A stretch of DNA of 5,253 nucleotides, from NCBI GenBank assembly GCA_027038695.1, contig JALWHA010000056.1, positions 1 to 5,253 of the forward strand, written 5' to 3'. The DNA is from Acidobacteriota bacterium (lineage in GTDB: Bacteria > Acidobacteriota > Holophagae > Thermotomaculales > Thermotomaculaceae). The translations under genes were made by a program, and so were the position numbers. Below the pieces are notes generated by a model that had not been told where the DNA came from, searched no databases, and saw only the letters and a list, made by a program, of their open reading frames with translations. Positions 5,237 through 5,253 of the stretch are shown here, piece by piece (the first letter of the stretch is position 1; every line of letters begins with the position of its first letter).

Positions 5237-5253
5237 ATGGAAGAAAAAAATCC
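5237..5253 (+). CDS. Possible start of a further gene, cut by the right edge
   Basis: An ATG followed by GAA GAA AAA AAT opens a frame (MEEKN) that leaves the window after five codons. Support is positional only: a TATAAT box ends 6 nt upstream and a hairpin abuts the start. There is no Shine-Dalgarno at normal distance; the GAGGGGG stretch at 5213-5219 is too far unless the hairpin brings it close. Five codons cannot identify a protein. Confidence 0.22.

Larger units (their letters stand above)
5019..5253. other. AT-rich region without a supported complete gene
   Basis: No open frame longer than a few dozen codons with a ribosome binding site is visible on either strand. The longest ATG frame I found on the plus strand is 24 codons (5140-5214) without a Shine-Dalgarno. 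A TATATAAAAT stretch at 5058-5067 could be a -10 box but has no clear partner. The right end holds a G tract, a TATAAT box and a hairpin, listed separately. Confidence 0.6.

Noticed and set aside
5076..5253. Left end of an insertion sequence with the ATG at 5237 as the transposase start
   Set aside because: Repeated GTGTC-like words (5087-5091, 5200-5204) and the guarded ATG suggest a mobile element, but no terminal inverted repeat, target duplication or transposase motif can be seen inside the window.

Overview
The window comes from an AT-rich bacterial chromosome. Genes are compact and begin with strong purine-rich Shine-Dalgarno sites. Promoters look sigma-70-like and intergenic DNA is short and rich in A and T tracts. 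Arginine is mostly AGA/AGG and isoleucine is often ATA. No rRNA, tRNA or other marker allows the phylum to be named.

Layout. (1) Positions 1-384, minus strand: the N-terminal 128 codons of an NADP-type glutamate dehydrogenase (gdhA), running off the left edge. (2) Positions 385-563: a divergent promoter region. A TTGACA/TATAAT pair points left to gdhA and a TTGATA-17-TATGAT pair points right to the next gene. (3) Positions 564-1595, plus strand: a ketopantoate reductase family protein (PanE/ApbA type), whose real start is an ATG 27 codons inside the longest open frame. (4) Positions 1596-1714: a short gap with a weak terminator-like hairpin, a perfect 14-bp palindrome and a weak serS promoter. 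(5) Positions 1715-4966: a tight plus-strand operon of serS (seryl-tRNA synthetase), upp (uracil phosphoribosyltransferase, 2 nt downstream) and a 12-TM major facilitator transporter (19 nt downstream). A strong intrinsic terminator at 4984-5018 closes it. (6) Positions 5019-5253: non-coding as far as I can see. At the right edge lie a run of nine G, a TATAAT box inside a perfect 7-bp hairpin, and an ATG directly after the hairpin that may open a further gene.

How the genes fit. gdhA assimilates ammonia into glutamate; the reductase, if truly PanE, makes pantoate for coenzyme A; serS charges tRNA-Ser; upp salvages uracil to UMP. These are housekeeping functions. The transporter is the least expected member: its central and late helices carry sequence blocks I recognise from the MFSD1 family, whose animal member is a lysosomal dipeptide uniporter.

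I found no convincing new multi-gene system. The items most worth a second look are the MFSD1-like transporter with its long TM7-TM8 loop, the poly-G/TATAAT/hairpin/ATG arrangement at the right edge, and the palindrome upstream of serS.
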